Below the pieces are notes generated by a model. The model made no database searches and was not told the DNA's origin. It worked only from the letters and a program-made list of their open reading frames with translations. A stretch of DNA of 38,578 nt. Origin: Syntrophomonas sp. Lineage in GTDB: Bacteria > Bacillota > Syntrophomonadia > Syntrophomonadales > Syntrophomonadaceae. The stretch is taken from assembly GCF_028707975.1 (NCBI RefSeq), contig NZ_JAQVZX010000011.1, forward strand, positions 1-38,578, written 5' to 3'. Shown here in pieces: positions 16,511-23,925 of this stretch (position 1 is the stretch's first letter; each line of letters begins with the position of its first letter). Both the position numbers and the translations under genes were made by a program.

Positions 16511-16996
16511 GTGGAAGGTAGTATCATGGCATTGATAATAGTAATGATTCTGCTCTTGCTGGGAATTGGCGGAACGATTCTGCCTCTATTGCCCGGCATA
16601 CCATTAATGTTTGTGTCCATTGCCGCTTATGGCTGGTATGAGGGTTTCCATATTATTACCCCCAAATACATTTGTATACTGGCGGCATTGATCGTTATTT
16701 CGCTAATAGTGGACTATCTTTCCACGGTTCTGGGGGCTAAATATTTTGGGTCCAGCAAGAAAGGTATGTGGGGAGCCCTGTTGGGTACCTTCATCGGCTT
16801 ATTTCTATTTCCCCCTCTGGGCCTTCTGTTAGGGCCATTCCTGGGAGCAATGATAGGAGAATACATCGAAATACAGGATATGGAAAAAGCGGTTAAAATC
16901 GGTGTGGGTACGGTGGTGGGCTTGTTCTCCGGCATGGTGTTCAAGCTGGTGCTGGCTATCGGGATGTTTGTATCCTTTCTTATTGTGGTATTTTGA
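16511..16996 (+). CDS. DUF456-family small membrane protein
   Basis: The protein has 161 residues from GTG 16511, with AAGGAGG upstream; ATG 16526 is an alternative. It consists mostly of four or five hydrophobic helices with glycine-rich packing: LGIGGTILPLLPGIPLMF, a LIVISLIVDYLSTVLGAKYFGS segment, GALLGTFIGLFLFPPLGLLLGPFLGAMIGEY, and a C-terminal helix. This is the DUF456 pattern; function unknown, located in the cytoplasmic membrane. It lies 24 nt upstream of glnA and is probably co-transcribed with it. Confidence 0.8.
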   Translation: MEGSIMALIIVMILLLLGIGGTILPLLPGIPLMFVSIAAYGWYEGFHIITPKYICILAALIVISLIVDYLSTVLGAKYFGSSKKGMWGALLGTFIGLFLFPPLGLLLGPFLGAMIGEYIEIQDMEKAVKIGVGTVVGLFSGMVFKLVLAIGMFVSFLIVVF

Positions 16997-17020
16997 TTTT
17001 AATAAGGCGGAGGTTGGATT

Positions 17021-18349
17021 TTGGATAGTGAATATATTTTCCAAAAAGTTAAAGAAGATAATGTAAAATTTATTCGTTTGCAGTTTACTGATATCTTAGG
17101 CGTTTTAAAGGCTATTTCGATAACGGCGGATCAACTGCAGAAGGCTTTGGATGGTGAGCTAATGTTTGATGGATCATCGATTGAAGGATTTGTGCGTATC
17201 GAAGAATCAGATATGTACCTTAAACCCGACCCATCGACATTTTTGGTCCTGCCCTGGAACAGTACCACCTCAAAGGCGAAAACCGCCCGGATAATCTGTG
17301 ATATTTTTGATTCCAACGGAGAGCCTTTTACCGGATGTCCTCGCTTTGCTCTATCCCGGGCTATTAAGGAAGCTGGAGAAATGGGCTTCAATATGCAGGT
17401 TGGACCTGAACCCGAGTTTTTTATGTTTCACCTCGATGAAAACGGAATTCCCAGCCTGCAAACCAATGATAAAGCTGGTTATTTCGATCTTCCTCCCGTG
17501 GATAAAGGCGAGGAAGCCCGCCGGGATATGGTCGAGGTATTGCAAAGCCTGGGTTTTGAAATCGAGGCTGCGCACCATGAGGTAGCTCCTGGACAACATG
17601 AAATAGATTTTAAATACACTGATGCCTTGAGAACGGCTGATAATATCGTAACTTTTCGCATTGCCGTCAGGATTGTCGCCCGGCGTCATGGTCTTCATGC
17701 TACTTTTATGCCCAAACCGATTTACGGAATAAATGGTTCAGGGATGCACCTGCATGTATCTTTGTTTCGTGGAGGAGAGAATATATTTTTCGATCCCAAT
17801 GCGGCTGATGGTTTGAGTGAAACCTGTCGTTATTTCATCGCTGGAGTAATAAAGCATGCCCGGGCAACCGCTGCAATAACTAATCCGACCGTCAATTCCT
17901 ACAAGCGACTGGTACCCGGCTATGAGGCTCCCGTATATATTGCCTGGTCTCACCGCAATCGCAGCCCTTTGATCAGGATACCTGCACGCCGGGGTATTGG
18001 AACCAGAATAGAGATACGCAATCCCGACCCCAGTTGTAACCCGTACTTGGGTCTGGCGGTAATCTTGAAAGCAGGTCTGGATGGAATCCGTAACCGGCTA
18101 ACACCGCCGCTGCCGGTGGAGCAAAACATTTACGAAATGGATCTGGCTACTAGAAAACAGCAGGGAATAGAATCCCTGCCGGAGAATCTCTATGAGGCTA
18201 TCGATGAGCTGCGCCGGGATGAAATAATCCAGGAGGCATTGGGATCGCATATTTATTCTCGTTTTGTGCTCGCCAAGATGAAAGAGTGGGAAAGTTACAG
18301 CTCCCGGGTTTATGATTGGGAACTGGCCGAGTACCTGGAGAAATTTTAA
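17021..18349 (+). CDS. glnA: Glutamine synthetase type I (GSI-alpha size)
   Basis: The protein has 442 residues from TTG 17021, with GGCGGAGG 7 nt upstream. It joins ammonia to glutamate using ATP in the cytoplasm. Visible motifs are FDGSSIEGF (49-57), VGPEPEFFMF with metal-binding Glu130/Glu132, the ATP-site NGSGMHLHVS (238-247), and KRLVPGYEAPV followed by RIPARRGIGTRIE. The length and lack of the 25-residue insertion fit GSI-alpha enzymes, which are controlled by feedback and GlnR-type regulators rather than by adenylylation. No glnR gene is present here. Confidence 0.97.
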   Translation: MDSEYIFQKVKEDNVKFIRLQFTDILGVLKAISITADQLQKALDGELMFDGSSIEGFVRIEESDMYLKPDPSTFLVLPWNSTTSKAKTARIICDIFDSNGEPFTGCPRFALSRAIKEAGEMGFNMQVGPEPEFFMFHLDENGIPSLQTNDKAGYFDLPPVDKGEEARRDMVEVLQSLGFEIEAAHHEVAPGQHEIDFKYTDALRTADNIVTFRIAVRIVARRHGLHATFMPKPIYGINGSGMHLHVSLFRGGENIFFDPNAADGLSETCRYFIAGVIKHARATAAITNPTVNSYKRLVPGYEAPVYIAWSHRNRSPLIRIPARRGIGTRIEIRNPDPSCNPYLGLAVILKAGLDGIRNRLTPPLPVEQNIYEMDLATRKQQGIESLPENLYEAIDELRRDEIIQEALGSHIYSRFVLAKMKEWESYSSRVYDWELAEYLEKF

Positions 18350-18483
18350 AGATTGATATCGTTTCAAAAAATAACAAATATTATGCTTATAAAAATAATA
18401 GCTCCAGTAACATTAATAGCCACCAGGCACTCAGTGCTTACTACCTTAATTTAGAAAAGGCGAATATTAATTTGAGTGCCGGA

Positions 18484-18523
18484 TGCAACCCTTATGAAAC
18501 AAAAGGGATTTTTGCGGTAGAAC
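18484..18523. repeat. Partial copy (right end) of the GACTCTACTGC-type intergenic element
   Basis: GCAACCCTTATGAAACAAAA followed by GGGATTTTTGCGGTAGAAC matches the right end of the element at 32477-32571. The left end is missing. It lies in the convergent gap between glnA and lexA (18350-18534), where I see no gene. Confidence 0.6.
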
Positions 18524-18534
18524 CCAGATATACC

Positions 18535-19149
18535 CTATATTCTACGCAGTAAACCTGCAACCTTGCCGGCAATCTGAACATCGTTAACCATGATGGAATC
18601 CATTGAAGCATTCTCCGGCCTTAACTCGACATAATCATCCCATTTATAATATCGCTTTACCGTAGCTTCATTATCCAGAAGGGCTACAACGATCTCTCCG
18701 TTGGATGCATCAGCTTGCTCCCTTACAATAAGATAATCTCCGTCCAGTATTCCGGCTTCAATCATGCTGTCTCCCTTTACCTTCAATATGAAATGATTTC
18801 CGCTTCCCAGAAAATCCACCGGTACGGAAAGATAATTATCAATATTCTGCTCCGCCAGGATAGGTGAACCGGCAGCCACATTGCCAACAACAGGAACGGA
18901 CAGGGCCTCGCTTTGAAGTAAAGGTTCATTATCCAATGGTATAATGGCCCTTGGTTTAGCGGGATCCCGGCGTAAAAAACCCTTCTCTTCAAGACGGACT
19001 AGGTGAGCATGAACGGTGGAACTCGATTTTAGCCCAACGGCCTGGCCTATTTCTCTAACTGAAGGGGGATAACCCTTCTCCCGGCTGCTTTGTTTTATGA
19101 AATCCAGGATTTGCTTTTGCCTTTCACTTAAGTTTAATTTATTATTCAT
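18535..19149 (-). CDS. lexA: SOS transcriptional repressor LexA
   Basis: The protein has 204 residues with GTGGAGGTAGG before the ATG. The N-terminal winged helix reads LSERQKQILDFIKQSSREKGYPPSVREIG...SSSTVHAHL. The self-cleavage site is Ala93-Gly94 in NVAAGSP, and the catalytic dyad is Ser128 (KGDSMIEAGI) and Lys165 (EATVKRYY). RecA-stimulated cleavage de-represses the SOS genes. Its own promoter region carries a candidate LexA box (19201-19214), so autoregulation is likely. Confidence 0.96.
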   Translation of the reverse strand: MNNKLNLSERQKQILDFIKQSSREKGYPPSVREIGQAVGLKSSSTVHAHLVRLEEKGFLRRDPAKPRAIIPLDNEPLLQSEALSVPVVGNVAAGSPILAEQNIDNYLSVPVDFLGSGNHFILKVKGDSMIEAGILDGDYLIVREQADASNGEIVVALLDNEATVKRYYKWDDYVELRPENASMDSIMVNDVQIAGKVAGLLRRI

Positions 19150-19176
19150 TTCCTACCTCCACAGGGATTTATTTTG

Positions 19177-19214
19177 ATTATAGCATGAATCAGGGATAAA
19201 AAAACAGTTGTTCG
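19177..19214 (-). promoter_or_regulatory. lexA promoter with candidate LexA box
   Basis: On the minus strand, TATAAT (plus-strand 19177-19182) forms the -10. CGAACAACTGTTTT (19201-19214) is close to the Firmicute LexA consensus CGAACNNNNGTTCG and covers the -35 position. The box is 52 nt upstream of the lexA ATG. Confidence 0.6.
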
Positions 19215-19216
19215 TT

Positions 19217-19939
19217 CTAAATCCAAAAAGATTCCCGATCTATATTTTCAATACTGGCCAGAAACTTCTTGCGTGCTCCGGGGAAGTGGGATTCAATAAG
19301 GTTTAGCATTTTCCCGACTTCAGCTCGCTTGCCGACTCCATCTGCAGGGCAGCGGTTGGGTGAAGGAGAAAGACCCTTAGCTTCGATAAAGCGTTCTATA
19401 TCAGCTTCTTCTACATAAATCAGAGGTCGGATTATGGTGATATCCATTCGATCCAGGTAGGTGCTGGGCTTAAATACCTTAAATCGACCCTCAAAAAGCA
19501 TGGAGAGAAACATGGTATTAACTACATCATCAAGATGATGACCGAGGGCTACTTTATTACAATTGAGATTTTTGGCCACACGATTCAGGGCTCCCCGGCG
19601 CAGGTTGGCACATAGCGAACAAGGGTTTTTCTCCTGGCGATTATCAAAGACTATTTGCCCAATATTGGTCTTTTCTACAGTCAAGGGGGTTCCCAGTTCC
19701 TCGCAAAAAGCCAGCATAACCTTAATATCATTTTCCCAACCGAGATCGAGATAAACAGGAAAAAGTAAAAAATCCAGGGGGGTATAGCGATATAGCAGCA
19801 GCAAAAAATAGAGCAGGGTAAGACTGTCTTTGCCCCCTGACATCCCTATGGCCACCCGGTCGCCATTCTCCACCAGCCGGTATTTTAAATTGGCATCGCG
19901 AATTTTTCTAAAAATCTTCTTCTCCAAACGCTTATTCAT
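19217..19939 (-). CDS. TtcA/TtuA-family PP-loop ATPase (tRNA thiolation)
   Basis: The protein has 240 residues from ATG 19939, which AGGGAAG precedes by 7 nt; the adjacent GTG 19942 is too close. The PP-loop GMSGGKDSLTLLY (about 32-44), which activates the tRNA base with ATP, is followed by CSLCANLRRGALNRVA and LGHHLDDVVNTMFLSMLFEGR, all typical of TtcA-like proteins. TtcA makes 2-thiocytidine at tRNA position 32, and related proteins thiolate other positions; the exact substrate is not decided here. The end overlaps the lexA control region. Confidence 0.85.
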   Translation of the reverse strand: MNKRLEKKIFRKIRDANLKYRLVENGDRVAIGMSGGKDSLTLLYFLLLLYRYTPLDFLLFPVYLDLGWENDIKVMLAFCEELGTPLTVEKTNIGQIVFDNRQEKNPCSLCANLRRGALNRVAKNLNCNKVALGHHLDDVVNTMFLSMLFEGRFKVFKPSTYLDRMDITIIRPLIYVEEADIERFIEAKGLSPSPNRCPADGVGKRAEVGKMLNLIESHFPGARKKFLASIENIDRESFWI

Positions 19940-20008
19940 CACTTAGCTTCCCTATAACTTTTCGTAAAGTATCCAAACAAAGTACAAAGGAATAATACTT
20001 TTAATGTT

Positions 20009-20233
20009 AACTCTACTGCGAAAACCCCTTTTGTTGCATAAGGGTTGCATAAATATATAAAACGCTGGCGAAGGTGAAAGCGGGCGCTCGAAGACCGCCC
20101 TTACAATGCCTTGCAGTCCCTATTAAGGTTGCACCCTGTCGGGCACTTCTGATGCTCCCTTCGGTCGCTATTAAGGTTGCTGAGCGGTATATTTATGCAC
20201 ACTAATGCATATTTATTACTTTTTGCAGTGACA
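20009..20233. repeat. Intergenic repeat element, long copy (about 225 bp)
   Basis: The left end AACTCTACTGCGAAAACCCC and right end TTTTTGCAGTGACATC are inverted relative to each other. Inside are GTTGCATAAGGGTTGCATAA and GATGCTCCCTTCGGTCGCTA; the latter is found in reverse complement at about 35945-35965. The gap 19940-20278 contains this element, the terminator at 20243-20269 and no gene. Confidence 0.65.
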
Positions 20234-20242
20234 TCAATGTTG

Positions 20243-20269
20243 AAAAAGGGGAGCTTGTTTCTCCCCTTT
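20243..20269 (-). terminator. Intrinsic terminator of the glcD-glcF pair
   Basis: On the minus strand a 9-bp stem, AAAGGGGAG with CTCCCCTTT and a 7-nt loop, runs into TTTTT. It begins 10 nt after the stop of the Fe-S subunit gene. Confidence 0.75.
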
Positions 20270-20278
20270 ATAAATTAT

Positions 20279-21571
20279 CTATTTCTTGGCCGGTGTTTGC
20301 TTGAGACTCTGGCTTAGTAACTCTACCGGGTGCATGACAGTGGCGTTCCACTTGTGCCTTTGCACTCCGTGTCTTAGTTGCATCATGCAACTAGGGCAGC
20401 AGGTAGCAATCACTGCGGCAGCAGTTTCCATAGCACTATCCATCTTTTTGTCCAGAATTCGCATGGACAGGTCATAGTGGGTTAGACTATAGGTTCCGGA
20501 ACCGCCACAACAGCGATTGGCTTCGCCCATTTCTATATATTCCACTTCCGGTATCTGCTTAAGAAGCTCTCTGGGAGCCTTTTTTATTCCCTGGGCATTG
20601 GCCAGGTGACAGGGGTCATGATAAGTTACCTTTATTCTGTCATCTACTTCTTTGCCGGGCAGCTTGAGCTCAAGCTTTTCCATCAGGAATTGGGTTAAAT
20701 CCATTACCTTTTGGGAAAAAGCTATAGCCTCATCCTCAATCTTCAAACCTCCCAACAGGAATTCCATGTTCTTTGAGGATAAAGCTGACGAACAGGAGGC
20801 GCAATCAGTAACAATATAGTCATAATCACCGTTGTTGAATATCTTAATATTGTGGACGGCCAATTTCCTGGCCGTATCCATCTTGCCATTGGCAATGTGC
20901 GGTAGACCACAGCACTTCATATCCCGGGGAATAATTACTTCACAACCGTAGTGGGTAAGTACATCCACCGTAGCCCGTGCTACCTGGGGATTCAAGAGGT
21001 CAGTACCACAACCCAGGAAATAGGCTATACGATATTTCTTTTCCCCCCGGGCCGGGTTATATTCGGGAAGAAAGCTTCGCGCTGACTGTCGGGGAACGGA
21101 AGCTAAGATTTTCTCCGCTTTAGATAAATCACCAGGTAGAATACTGGTTAATCCCAGATGGCGAGCCAAGCTCTGCAACCCGCTTTTTTGAGCTCCCCAC
21201 ATAAACTTGCTGGAGGCTTTGAGCAAACCCGGTCTGGTCCACAGGCTGTCAAATATCAGTTCCTTGCTCAGACTGGGATTCTTGTCGTATATATAGGAAC
21301 GGGCCGCCGCATTCAGTTCATGTATATCTATTCCCGAGGGACAATTGACACTGCAGTTCTCACACATAAGGCAATTGCTTAAACGTTCATTCACATCGTT
21401 ATTCGGCTCAACCTTGCCATCTCTTAGCATCTGCACCATGAAAACATGTCCCCGGGGGGCGGCGGTTTCATTTCTAATTTCAGCAAAAACCGGGCATACA
21501 CTTCTGCATTTACCACAACGCACACATTTCATTATTTGATCTTTTACGGGAGGCAATTTATGAAACTCCAC
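20279..21571 (-). CDS. glcF: GlcF-like iron-sulfur subunit of a 2-hydroxyacid oxidase/dehydrogenase
   Basis: The protein has 430 residues from GTG 21571 (GGAGGAGG 6 nt upstream). Two ferredoxin-type [4Fe-4S] motifs are N-terminal, CVRCGKCRSVCPVF and CLMCENCSVNCPSG. Two CCG domains follow: YFLGCGTDLL...MKCCGLPHI (about 190-230) and YHDPCHLANAQ...NRCCGGSGTYSL (about 320-375). This matches GlcF/LldE-type electron-transfer subunits that carry electrons from a FAD partner, here the GlcD-like protein encoded upstream. In an anaerobe the acceptor is probably the quinone pool or an electron-transfer flavoprotein. The true substrate (glycolate, lactate or other) cannot be read from the sequence. Confidence 0.82.
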   Translation of the reverse strand: MEFHKLPPVKDQIMKCVRCGKCRSVCPVFAEIRNETAAPRGHVFMVQMLRDGKVEPNNDVNERLSNCLMCENCSVNCPSGIDIHELNAAARSYIYDKNPSLSKELIFDSLWTRPGLLKASSKFMWGAQKSGLQSLARHLGLTSILPGDLSKAEKILASVPRQSARSFLPEYNPARGEKKYRIAYFLGCGTDLLNPQVARATVDVLTHYGCEVIIPRDMKCCGLPHIANGKMDTARKLAVHNIKIFNNGDYDYIVTDCASCSSALSSKNMEFLLGGLKIEDEAIAFSQKVMDLTQFLMEKLELKLPGKEVDDRIKVTYHDPCHLANAQGIKKAPRELLKQIPEVEYIEMGEANRCCGGSGTYSLTHYDLSMRILDKKMDSAMETAAAVIATCCPSCMMQLRHGVQRHKWNATVMHPVELLSQSLKQTPAKK

Positions 21572-21627
21572 CAAAACCTCCTCCTTCCAATGAACTAACC
21601 CTCCATGTCGAAGGACCCAAGAATGAT

Positions 21628-21749
21628 GACCCTACTACCCTTTCGCCTGCTCGTCTTTGCCGGGTGTTGCGTCCAGGCTTCGCTAACGCTCGCTTTGTAT
21701 ATTTATGCAATAACCCTTATGCAACAAAAAGGGTTTTGTAGCGGAACCA
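21628..21749. repeat. Intergenic repeat element between the glcD-like and glcF-like genes
   Basis: The right end GCAACAAAAAGGGTTTTGTA and GCGGAACC, with internal TTTGTATATTTATGCAATAA, match the element at 32477-32571. The left end GACCCTACTACCC is degenerate. It lies inside the otherwise operon-like 235-nt gap (21572-21806). Confidence 0.6.
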
Positions 21750-21806
21750 AGAGATGTAGTAGGAAATAATTTTACATCTTCACCCCTTACTCCAACCCTT
21801 TTGCGG

Positions 21807-23207
21807 TTAGATCAGCTTACCCGGATTCATTATGCCCAGGGGATCGAAAACCCTCTTTATATCACGCATAAGTTGGGCGGCTCGACCGTGCTCCAGTTCA
21901 GCGTATTGCCGGCGGACAGCGCCAACCCCATGTTCGCCGGTAGTGGAACCCTCCATGGCAATAGCCAGGAGGTGAATTTCATGTACCATTTCCATGACCT
22001 TTTTTACTTCTTCGGGATTTTCTGGATTGATAACTGGAGCGGTATGAACATTACCATCTCCAATATGGCCATAATTTACCACCTTTATCCCATATTTGTC
22101 TCCCAAGGCTCTTATGGCCCTGAGGGTATCGGCCACACGAGCCAGGGGAACACTTATGTCTTCTCCGGCAAAGACCCGGCTGGCATCAGCCCTTACTCTG
22201 GCAGCAGCCGTAGCGGTTATGCTTCGTCCCTCCCATAATTCAGCCATTCTCTTAGGTTCAGTGGCCCATTCTATGCTACGGGCCCTTTTTCCCACCACTT
22301 CTTTTATAAGTGAACCCTCATATTCAACACTGGGGGGGTTACCGTCAACTTCAAACAAGAGAATAGCTTCCGCCTGGGGAAGATTTATTTCCGGTTTAAA
22401 CTGGTTTACTGCATCAATAGCAGAACGGTCAAGAATTTCAATACCCGAGGGCAGAATACCAGCCTGGTATACATCCAAGACAGCAGCGGGGGCATCGTCC
22501 AGTTCATCGAATACGGCCATGGCAATCCCGCGAGCTTTAGGCCTGGGCCAGCAGCGCAAGCGAATCCTGGTTACAATCCCCAGTATGCCTTCCGAGCCTA
22601 CCATTAGCTTGGTAAGGTTCAAACCGGAAACATTCTTTATACATTTGGCCTTAACTCCTCCAGTAGTAATCACTTCTCCATTGGGCAATACCACTTCCAA
22701 ACCTAAAATATATTGTTCAGTACAGCCGTATTTTACCGCCCTCAAGCCGCTGGCATTGTTCGCGACCATGCCTCCTATAGTACACATCTGACTGCTTCCG
22801 GGATCAGGAGGGAAAAATAGATTATATTTAGAAAGTTCCTTGTTTAGTTGGGCATGAATAACCCCGGGACGGACGATAACTTGCATGTTGGGAGCATCTA
22901 TTTCCACGATTTCATCCCAGGTAGACAAATCCAGAACTATTCCACCCTTTATGGCAATACATCCACCGGTTTCACCGGTTCCCGCACCGCGGGGAACAAT
23001 ATCAACATTATTCTCAAAGGCAAAACTGGCGATATTTTGTACTTCTTCTGTGGAGCGAGGAAAAACCACAGCCAGGGGACTGCTAGGCTCCAGCTTGGTC
23101 AAGAAGGAACTATCATAGGAATAATACATCAAATCGAGTTCTTCACTCAGAACCTTTTCCTTACCCAGCATTTCAATTAAAGCTTTTTTTATCTTATCTT
23201 TATCCAA
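21807..23207 (-). CDS. glcD: GlcD-like FAD-binding 2-hydroxyacid dehydrogenase subunit
   Basis: The protein has 466 residues from TTG 23207, with GGGGAGTGA upstream. It is a PCMH/VAO-type flavoprotein. The FAD loop VPRGAGTGETGGCIA is at about 74-88, GGMVANNASGLRAVKYG at about 145-161, and the C-terminal YGHIGDGNVH...TGEHGVG carries the metal and substrate histidines of the D-lactate/glycolate dehydrogenase group. It would oxidise a 2-hydroxyacid and pass electrons to the Fe-S subunit. It is divergent from the CoA-transferase gene across a 718-nt regulatory region. Confidence 0.85.
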   Translation of the reverse strand: MDKDKIKKALIEMLGKEKVLSEELDLMYYSYDSSFLTKLEPSSPLAVVFPRSTEEVQNIASFAFENNVDIVPRGAGTGETGGCIAIKGGIVLDLSTWDEIVEIDAPNMQVIVRPGVIHAQLNKELSKYNLFFPPDPGSSQMCTIGGMVANNASGLRAVKYGCTEQYILGLEVVLPNGEVITTGGVKAKCIKNVSGLNLTKLMVGSEGILGIVTRIRLRCWPRPKARGIAMAVFDELDDAPAAVLDVYQAGILPSGIEILDRSAIDAVNQFKPEINLPQAEAILLFEVDGNPPSVEYEGSLIKEVVGKRARSIEWATEPKRMAELWEGRSITATAAARVRADASRVFAGEDISVPLARVADTLRAIRALGDKYGIKVVNYGHIGDGNVHTAPVINPENPEEVKKVMEMVHEIHLLAIAMEGSTTGEHGVGAVRRQYAELEHGRAAQLMRDIKRVFDPLGIMNPGKLI

Positions 23208-23264
23208 AGAAATTCACTCCCCTAAAAACTAATATACTTAAGAAAATCTCCAAATTCCTTGCCT

Positions 23265-23273
23265 ATTATAACA
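23265..23273 (-). promoter_or_regulatory. Extended -10 promoter for the glcD-like gene
   Basis: The minus strand reads TGTTATAAT, a perfect -10 with the extended TG, 58 nt upstream of the start codon. There is no good -35. Confidence 0.4.
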
Positions 23274-23437
23274 CAGATGAGCTTGGAGAGGATTCATAAT
23301 TTCGACTACCTTATGATTTTGGCCGAAGCTTTCTTTCCACCTTACTCTTCGTAGTCCCCCACCTCCATTCGATTGTTTGGCAGAGTGTTTTACTTAAATT
23401 TGCCAATATTACTAAAATTGCTACATCTTGATTAATA

Positions 23438-23485
23438 CTGTTTTATCACAGGCCTTCTAGGACCGAAAGGCCTGTGATAAAACAG
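23438..23485. repeat. Perfect 19-bp inverted repeat in the glcD/CoA-transferase divergent region
   Basis: CTGTTTTATCACAGGCCTT (23438-23456) and its exact reverse complement (23467-23485) flank a 10-nt loop. Neither side has a T-run, so it is not a standard terminator. Confidence 0.85.
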
Positions 23486-23521
23486 CAAATATCGACAATT
23501 AATGCATTTGTACAAGCTAAA

Positions 23522-23656
23522 ATGCATTATTGCATGATTAGACTGATCGCAAAATATCCGCGATCACCCCTATAGTACGGGTTCGGATGTGAATAATAGG
23601 ATTTGCCTTCAACAAACTGCATTATTGCATGATAAAATTGGCGTAATTGCATTACG
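23522..23656 (+). promoter_or_regulatory. Cluster of operator-like repeats upstream of a sigma-54 promoter
   Basis: There are two near-identical direct repeats, TGCATTATTGCATGATTA (23523-23540) and TGCATTATTGCATGATAA (23618-23635). A dyad TGATCGC-N9-GCGATCA lies at 23544-23566, and a 15-nt perfect palindrome CGTAATTGCATTACG at 23642-23656. They lie about 100-230 nt upstream of the sigma-54-type promoter, the usual distance for enhancer-binding activators. Which protein binds is unknown; none of that class is encoded in this window. Confidence 0.55.
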
Positions 23657-23752
23657 GATCAGCAAAAACTTTATCTCATATTTGGATATAAATTATATGC
23701 AAAGGGCAGATAAACCCATGAGACTGCGTTTTACATGATTAGAGAAAGTTTT

Positions 23753-23768
23753 TGGCATTCAATTTGCA
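23753..23768 (+). promoter_or_regulatory. Sigma-54 (-24/-12) promoter of the CoA-transferase gene
   Basis: TGGCAT-N5-TTGCA, with GG and GC exactly 10 nt apart, matches the RpoN consensus TGGCAC-N5-TTGCA except for one base. The expected transcription start is near 23779, giving a leader of about 147 nt before ATG 23926. Confidence 0.7.
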
Positions 23769-23925
23769 TGTTTATTGCTGAAAGGATTGAATATTTAGAA
23801 ATTTCCAACGAAGACGCTTCCAGGGCCAACTAAATAAAAAAAGCATTATGAAAGGGGTTGATGCTAGAAGCATTCTTATTTTCTGTTCGGTTTATCAGAT
23901 ATAAGTATAAGGAGGAGTTATAATA

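Noticed and set aside
18316-18552. 78-codon frame after glnA
   Set aside because: It begins inside glnA in the wrong frame, has no start signal and runs into a repeat element; low-complexity Asn/Ser composition.
22096-22791. 231-codon plus-strand frame opposite glcD
   Set aside because: It is antisense to a protein with clear FAD and substrate motifs; Ser/Ala-rich translation typical of a shadow frame.
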